From: Sorex araneus
Lineage: Eukaryota; Chordata; Mammalia; Eulipotyphla; Soricidae
Direction of reading: 5' to 3'
Assembly: GCF_027595985.1 (NCBI RefSeq)
Contig: NC_073313.1
Location: 218,304,066 to 218,368,065, forward strand
DNA: 64,000 nt
The position numbers and the translations under genes were made by a program. Positions 57,777 through 64,000 of this stretch are shown here, one piece after another. Under the pieces are notes generated by a model. It saw nothing but the letters and a program-made list of their open reading frames with translations. It was not told where the DNA came from and did no database searches. Positions within the stretch are counted from its first letter, which is position 1. Each line of letters opens with the position of its first letter.

Positions 57777-60700
57777 ATGTGTATTTAATTTCATGTAACT
57801 CACATATGTTAATTGTCACAGATTTGGTCATGACTCCCAAATGTGTTTCTGATCCCAAATACCTACTGTATATCTGGCTATCTGCTCTATATCCACGTGG
57901 ACATAAAAACACCACATCAAATGTGTTAAGTTTTCTAAAGTTAAGAATTTCTCCAGCCTATTTCTTTTATACTTTCGTATCTCAATAAAATGCATTACAA
58001 ATCACTCCATTGCTAATGTCAAATTCTAAATTAGTTTTCACTTTGTTTATGTCACCACATATAATCTTTAAGTAAATTTGTCAATTCTAGGCCAAAATGT
58101 TTTCCCAGTTGATTTTTATCTCGTTAATCACTAGTGTAGATGATATTCACTAATTTAATTATATCAATAATACTTTCCCCGCTTAACATATTTATAATGC
58201 AACTCTGCACACACTAGCTGTGGTATTGTTTGTCATAATTCTTTCATTCCTTCTTATTATTCTTGTCTGCTAGTCTTTATCAGCTATGTGTCTGATAAAA
58301 CCCACACATGTCTGTTTTTGTATTCTATTACCTCCCTAGACTTTTCCTTATCTTTTAAATCTGTGATAAATCTTATCAAAGCATTACAATATATAAATTA
58401 TTTCTATTTTGGGGGTCTTGAACTTAAGCTAAATGTAGAATTTTTTCTCTAGTTGATTTTGCATCCATGAATTTACATATTTCCACTATTCCTACATTTC
58501 CACTAACACACAAAAAATACACATTCTCAGGTATAAAATTAAAAGTATATTGTTTTTGGAGAATTATGATAAATTACTGATTCTAGGAAGTTTGACAAAA
58601 TAAAAAAATTAATTGTGAAAACAAAGACAATATATTGTACATTTGTACATTCTCTCTCTTTTAGAGGTAGCCTATCACTAGTCAAGAAATTTCTCCCCCT
58701 CCCCCCAGTTAAGAAATTTAAATAAAATTTGTTAAGTATTGTACTGTTGCCTTAGTTGCACTTATTATTAAGTGGAAATGACTACACAAATGTACTAAAT
58801 TACATCTAACAGTGACATTTTACTTTTGGAGAGAGGGGAACTTACAGTCATATGGTATTAGAATCATTAAAACACAGTACTTGTTTTTTCAAGCATCACA
58901 TTTAATCTAGAAGTATTCAAATAAGAAAAAGAGGATATAAGATTACTCTACTTTGGGGTATTCAATAATTATTATTTTAAAATGTCACCAGCTTTGCTGA
59001 AGTCCCATGAAAACAAACAGTGAAAGGTGGAGATGATGTCAATGATGACTATTCAATATATATTCTATGACTACTAAATACCATTTTTCTCAATAGACTT
59101 AAATAGCATATTTCTACTTAAGATATCATAGCACATATTAAATTAATTTATAGTATCATTTTAATTAATTATGTTGACATGGAACTATATTTACAATTTT
59201 TAGTTACAAAGCCCATATTTTTATATTTTCTAATGAAATCCAAAACAAAAATAGGAGTCAAACAAAATTACAACCTAAAAAGATCCACCTGTTTAATACT
59301 GAATACAACAGATAATGTTGCCTTGTCGAAACCAAATCCTATCCCCAAACTGAACTTGTTTATCAGTATTTGTCTATCAGACCTAAATAGGTCCAATGTT
59401 TATGCTGAACATGTGTCTAATGCTTATTGGATTGATACTTCAACCTCTTTCCAGCCAGGGTCTGTCAAAGAGAATGGGACATACAAAAAAGTTACAAATA
59501 GACACACATGGGTTGTCCAAGCATTAGGGTTACCTGGGCAGCCATGAATTAGCTCACAGACTGTCCATTTATTAGAGACAATATTGCTCCCCCACCCTAG
59601 TTCCTGGCGCCTTAGTTATTGTTTAAGTTGCCAGAGACATTTAAAACAATTAGTAAGCATGTCAACATTTGGTGTGTACATGAAGAGCAGAGACTGAGAT
59701 ACATAGCCAATGAGCAGTCACCCTTAAAGAAGAGATTAAGTTCATGACCATTTCCTATTTTATTTTTGCCCTGTTGCCCTCTACATATTGAAAAGCCTGA
59801 ATAATTTGATTTTTTTCTTTCCAGGGTTAAATGTTTCTACTTGTTTATATTCTAAAACCAAAGCCATTTTTCTCTAAGAACTATCCTGACCTTGGGGTTA
59901 TAGTTAGAAGATTTCACAAACATGGGTATTCTAAGGTCACTTACATCTTCCAACGCTATTCCATAATTTAACTCTGCCAGGTCATCGTTCATGCAGAATA
60001 TCAGCATAAAATCTGCATTTGTCATGGAACAAATAAGTCCTAAATGCTTTTGCATTTACTCAAAACCAACGTGAGCATAACTCTCAATACAATACAAACA
60101 AATAGGGTATAAATAAAAGAGCCTAGTTTCAACTTACCATTGTATTAAGGATCAGGGCTGATTTGCTGAAACATGGAAGTACACCAAACTTGTAAATCAT
60201 TCACTATAGTGATGAGAAATTGCTGTTAAAGAATAAGCACATTCAAATTTTCATGATAGGAAGCACACAGGCCAGACATAGGGATGAACAACGTACCATC
60301 TCTTCTAAAAAAGCAATAGGCAAACTCAGGGAACCAGCATGTTCCTCTGGAAGTACTGCTGGTCAATCACGTCAGGAATCAAGATGCAGGGTCCTGCTAC
60401 TCATCTCTGAAATGGGACATGGTGTTTATGTTATATTGTAGGGAATCAGCATTGCTCCGAAATCTTGTGTCAGTCAGGAGCCACTCAGGTGCCTAGGCTC
60501 AGTTGCTAGCGGAAATCTGGTGTTTCTTTGTGGGTCAAACAAATAAAGAACAATGGTGAAAGAGGTAAGTTAGTACAAGCAACTGCAGGGGGGAATCTTG
60601 ATTTTTAGAATTATAGAAAGCTACATGAAGGAGGGCCTGACATTAGAGACAGTACAAAAATTCAGCTTTGGGATAATGAAAAAACACAAATTTTGAAATA

Positions 60701-62690
60701 TTAATATCATTTATATAAGTTTTTTCTTCATGTATATGATCGAACTTAGGGTCTTACATCAATAGTCCTTGTCTTAAAGTTTTATATTAAACCAATTAAG
60801 TACTAACTAGATAGGTGACAAATAAAAGTTATCTATAGCTATTCTATACTTTAAAATATTTTAGGATTAAGAAACATTGATTCTACATATTTACAGTAAT
60901 CAATATTTAATCTAACGCATGACTTCTCCAACTGGAAAAATATTTTTAAAAATTATAGTAGCAGCATTACACAGGAGCAATTTATTTCAAAATAGTTACT
61001 AATAACAAAAATCAGAATTTTTCTAAATAATAGGACTAAGTCATGGATAGCAGAAATCATTACACAATAGAAATTTAATGACTGATATATTTACAAACTT
61101 TGCATTATTATAAAGAAAGGAAAGCAACAAGTTGGAAGAGAAATGTAATTTTATCACATCATAATTTAATTTATTGACCCCACCAAATATATGCTTCTTT
61201 GGGATGATGAGGGAAGCCCTGATTTTTCACTTACATGTCTCTGAATATTTAGCAAATTTTAACTTTAAAAATGTTATTTCATTTGCTGATAATTCCACAC
61301 TACTAGACATAATACAATTCTCATAATTCCTTGTGTCTAGTAGCAATTCATTGCAGTTAGAAACAAGATTGCATATGGTTGTCGCCTCTGGTTTTCCTGA
61401 ACATTAAGGTTCACAGGATAAAAAAATGTCACATGCAACAGAGCTTGGTAAACATGAGTGTCATGACATCTACTGAATAGTTTATAAAGTCAAACTTTTA
61501 TGCATTAGTAACGACTGTATTATATCTTTCAAAGCTTACCTACATCTAGTATAAACCACGGATCAATTTGTGTACCTTTGGTTACTGTGTCCTCAATTGG
61601 AAATTGAATTTCAAGACATAGATAAATATCTAAAGATCTAAATATTTTGACAGAAATATTTGATGAGAAGAACATGACAACTACCCCAAACTTTGAATAT
61701 TTATGACTTCCGCATGTATAAAAATAAAAACACATTATTTGATCTTTTCATGTATAGGGCCTATTCCATTTCCTTAGATTATTCCTTGGCTTTGTTCAGT
61801 AATAAAGATTTTATATCTAGTCTAATAACCGTAGTCTTACCTTTCTTCAAAGGACATAATGCAAATCATACCAATTACAAGTTCTTTCCAAACTGATATG
61901 TCTGGAGAATGGCCACATCCTCAAAATATACATAAAAATAAACTGTTATATGAACCAAAGATAAATTTTATTTTATACGATGTTTAGCAGGCTAGTGAAA
62001 CGTATTTTTCTTGTAGATTGTGTCCATACTAAATTCTAACTATTATGTCTGTTTAGAACATAGAAGTTTTGCAAATTCTTGTTCCCTTTCTCCTAAGACT
62101 TCCAGACTCCCCCAAGTGGATATCTGAGAAATTTTGCCAAGTACCTCTAAATAACTCTGACATTTCATAATGAGCTTTGATAAATCCACACCAACTTTTT
62201 TTGTTCTTTATTTGAATTGCAGCCTGGCACATGTGAATTTCCCCTAGATGAAAGGAACTCTTTGCTATCAGTTCAACCCCTGTAATTTACTCACATGCCA
62301 ATTGTTTTTCTTACACATACTCCTTTCTTCTCTTTCTCTTCCAAAGAGTGATATCAAGCTGGCAGATTCATTTAAGGATCATACTGTGTTTTGCATTACT
62401 TGCTACATAAAACCCTATACCGGCAACTTCCAGGAGGCTTGGAACCTTGACCTTCAGGTAAATAAGATAAACTACAGTTCACATCACAGTGTGGTTTGCT
62501 CTGACACAGAAGCATCATGATGTCTGGAATCTGCCTTAACCAATTAAGCCATTCAAGGCAAGAGGCAAATAAAGCCTTCAGCAAACCCATTGAAGGCACC
62601 ATCTCGCAGCCACCCACAGACTGGTATCGATCTTTCTAAGTGCGGACTAATGAGTCGTGTTTATACCTGATGGGATGCTCTCACCCACCA
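57777..62690. other. Repeat-poor intergenic DNA upstream of the CpG-island gene
   Basis: No recognisable SINE, LINE or LTR over nearly 5 kb. GC rises gradually from about 62.2 kb. The 122-codon frame at 59179-59547 and others show no domain. The stretch 62.35-62.70 kb looks unlike the AT-rich flanks and could be conserved regulatory DNA or an upstream non-coding exon. That is inference only. Confidence 0.5.
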
Positions 62691-62944
62691 CCTCCGAGGA
62701 GGAGTGAAATTCAGAGACAATTAACTTGGTGAGAGGGAGGGTGGTGAAAGCCTCCTTCTGCCCTGGTCCCTGAACGCACAGCGCTGGTGTCAGGCTTTAG
62801 GGAACGCGGTGTGCTAGACCCCATTCCCCACTTTCCTTTAACAACCCATTCCTTGTTTGGCAGGACATTTTCCATATCCGGCCGCATGCAGGGCAAACGC
62901 TTTTGTTCGCTCCTGCTTCTGCCATGGGAACAGAACTCGGGAGG

Positions 62945-62962
62945 GAAAAAAAAAAAAAAAAA
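62945..62962. repeat. Poly(A) run
   Basis: An uninterrupted run of about 17 A in otherwise balanced sequence. No retroelement body precedes it that I recognise. Confidence 0.85.
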
Positions 62963-63687
62963 ACCAGCACTTGGCATCTGCTTCTTTGCGGCAAAGCAGC
63001 CCAGTCCAGTCCGTTAAGCTTTGGCAATTTACGAAGAACTGGGGTTCTCCAGAGGGGTATGCATGAAGATCAGGCAGGTGGAGTCCCCGTTTTAACCCCG
63101 TCGCACGCCTCGCCACCCCCCTCCCCCCACCCCCCAGAGGCTCCACACCGGCCCTCATCAGCCCTAAAATAGGAGGCGGTGGTGGATGGACCGGGGAGAA
63201 AAAAGAAGGGGGAGGGAGGATACTGACATCTCCTGGTCTTGCTCTAAGATCCTGAACAGCATCCAACCTCCCTGCCAGTAATGCACGCAAAGCAGATAAC
63301 ATGAAAGCTGCCGAACCCCCAGCGGGCAGCAATAACTATCTTGCTGGGGAAGCGACCGCTGGTACCCGCCCGGCTGCGCCGCTTTGGGCGCGGTGGGCTC
63401 GATTCTGAACGATTCATTTATTTACACCCCCTCTCCACGGGTCCCTCCCCCACGCCCCGCCGCCAGGCAATTCGAAGCCCCCATCTCTCCATCCCTTCGC
63501 CCCAGCCCCCTGCTTGCTGGAGTCCGCGACTTCGGGGTCCGGAGGCCCCTGGGCGGTGCGGCGCGAGGGGGGGCGTCCCGCAGGCGGCGTGTCCCGCCTG
63601 GCGCGGTGGCGGGTCCCGGCGGCCGGGCGGGAGGGTGACAGATGTGCTCCTCTGACGGCTCGCAGGATCCGCCGGCGGCCGCCTGCC

Positions 63688-63692
63688 ATTGG
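63688..63692 (-). promoter_or_regulatory. Inverted CCAAT box (ATTGG)
   Basis: GCCATTGGCTC contains the NF-Y-type core in inverse orientation. It lies about 36 bases upstream of the TATA-like element and about 65 upstream of the predicted start, the usual place for an NF-Y site. Confidence 0.65.
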
Positions 63693-63723
63693 CTCGACGC
63701 GGCGGACCGCGAGCGCCGCTCAC

Positions 63724-63730
63724 TATAATA
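63724..63730 (+). promoter_or_regulatory. TATA-like box (TATAATA)
   Basis: TATAATA is the only AT-rich heptamer inside several hundred bases of GC-rich DNA. Together with the upstream ATTGG it places transcription start near 63755 on the plus strand. It deviates from the TATAAA consensus, so strength is uncertain. Confidence 0.6.
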
Positions 63731-63754
63731 ACACTCGTGCCCGCCGGCCGCGGC

Positions 63755-64000
63755 CACTGCGAGCGCGGACGCCGCTCGGGCACCGACTGCGGCTCGGGCC
63801 GCCCCACCCCGCTCAGCGCCCCCCGGCGCCTCGGGCCGGCAGCGGAGACCCGGGAGGCGCGGCGCGGCGGCGATGCGGAGGCGGCGGAGCCGGGGCGCGC
63901 TCGGCCGAGGGGCGCTGTGAGCCCGGCTCCCCGCGGGCTGCTGCCGAGAGAGGCGGCGGCTGGTCCAGCCCGCAGCTTCCCTGCCGGCCCGGCCCGGCCC
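63755..64000 (+). other. Predicted first exon / 5' UTR of an unidentified gene (partial)
   Basis: The start is inferred from the TATA-like box and is approximate. The sequence to the window end is GC-rich with no long open frame from an ATG, so this should be 5' UTR. The true start codon and the gene identity lie beyond 64000. GTGAGC near 63916 could be a weak splice donor. I do not recognise the gene. Confidence 0.5.
63873..63920 (+). CDS. Short upstream ORF (15 codons) in the predicted 5' UTR
   Basis: The first and only ATG downstream of the predicted start opens a 15-codon frame, MRRRRSRGALGRGAL, closed by TGA at 63918-63920. The context gcggcgATGc has G at -3 in the wrong phase and C at +4, so initiation should be weak to moderate. 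If it lies in the mature mRNA it could reduce translation of the downstream main ORF. It is unlikely to encode a functional peptide. Confidence 0.35.
   Translation: MRRRRSRGALGRGAL

Larger units (their letters stand above)
63340..64000. promoter_or_regulatory. CpG island (continues past the window)
   Basis: GC content and CpG density jump sharply here, with dense CG dinucleotides and several GC-box-like gggcgg/ccgccc sequences, against an AT-rich and CpG-poor background for the preceding 60 kb. CpG persistence implies that the region is unmethylated in the germ line, typical of a gene promoter. Frames in both strands across it are a by-product of the high GC. Confidence 0.93.

Noticed and set aside
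59179..59547. 122-codon plus frame in repeat-poor DNA
   Set aside because: No recognisable domain and amino-acid composition like chance AT-rich translation. Not called as a gene without conservation evidence.
62878..62905. SINE-like string (ggccgcatgcagggcaaacg) near the CpG island
   Set aside because: Only about 20 bases resemble the SINE head. No A box, tail or TSD accompanies it, so it is chance similarity or a tiny relic.
62838..63332. Minus-strand frame of 164 codons next to the CpG island
   Set aside because: Runs through a poly(A) run (Phe repeat) and low-complexity Pro/Gly sequence, with no domain or splice logic.
63414..63807. Minus-strand frames of 91-129 codons in the CpG island
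   Set aside because: Arg/Pro/Gly-rich, overlapping in several frames. They are the expected by-product of GC-rich sequence, with no family resemblance.

Overview
This is mammalian nuclear DNA, almost certainly from a shrew (Sorex or a close soricid). The main reason is a very abundant tRNA-derived SINE that I recognise as the shrew SOR-type family: it has an A box, a perfect B box (GGTTCGATTCC), an A-rich tail, and about 35 copies of all ages on both strands. L1 3' ends of one consistent non-primate type and an RTE-clade LINE support this. The species call is from memory of the families, not a search. I find no complete protein-coding gene. Nearly every open reading frame is noise or lies in a transposon.

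Layout. 1-2.6 kb: AT-rich DNA, an old SINE and a head-to-head SINE pair forming an inverted repeat. 2.67-3.77 kb: 5'-truncated L1 with an 11-bp target-site duplication (TSD). 3.96-6.65 kb: a 5'-inverted (twin-primed) RTE LINE carrying two nested solo LTRs of different families. 6.65-11.1 kb: AT-rich DNA, microsatellites, SINEs, old L1. 11.16-12.61 kb: second RTE copy (reverse transcriptase and 3' end). 12.6-31.2 kb: AT-rich DNA with SINEs, a perfect 35-bp hairpin at 23.6 kb, and an old LTR split by an L1 3' end at 27.4-28.5 kb. 31.26-32.1 kb: composite element (antisense SINE, unique block, L1 3' end), with a relative at 54.09-54.51 kb. 38.56-39.90 kb: GC-rich composite retroelement with an 18-bp perfect TSD; a truncated relative sits in an RTE copy at 46.5-47.0 kb. 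42.0-43.5 kb: half-L1-like element. 45.66-47.38 kb: third RTE copy with the ORF start, internally deleted. 47.5-48.3 kb: relic L1 ORF2. 48.3-53.45 kb and 57.8-62.7 kb: repeat-poor AT-rich DNA. 56-57.7 kb: two L1 pieces head to head. 63.3-64.0 kb: CpG island with CCAAT and TATA-like boxes, so the start of a plus-strand gene whose coding sequence lies past the window.

How the parts work together. This looks like the distal upstream side of one CpG-island gene, filled by retrotransposons. The clearest biology is among the transposons. The longer SINE variant ends in a 3' tail homologous to the RTE 3' end, as expected if RTE machinery mobilises it. The RTE closely resembles nematode RTE-1 elements as I remember them, which suggests horizontal transfer. 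L1 machinery appears to have mobilised at least three non-autonomous composites. Nested insertions give a relative timeline: RTE first, then LTRs and an L1-type composite into RTE copies.
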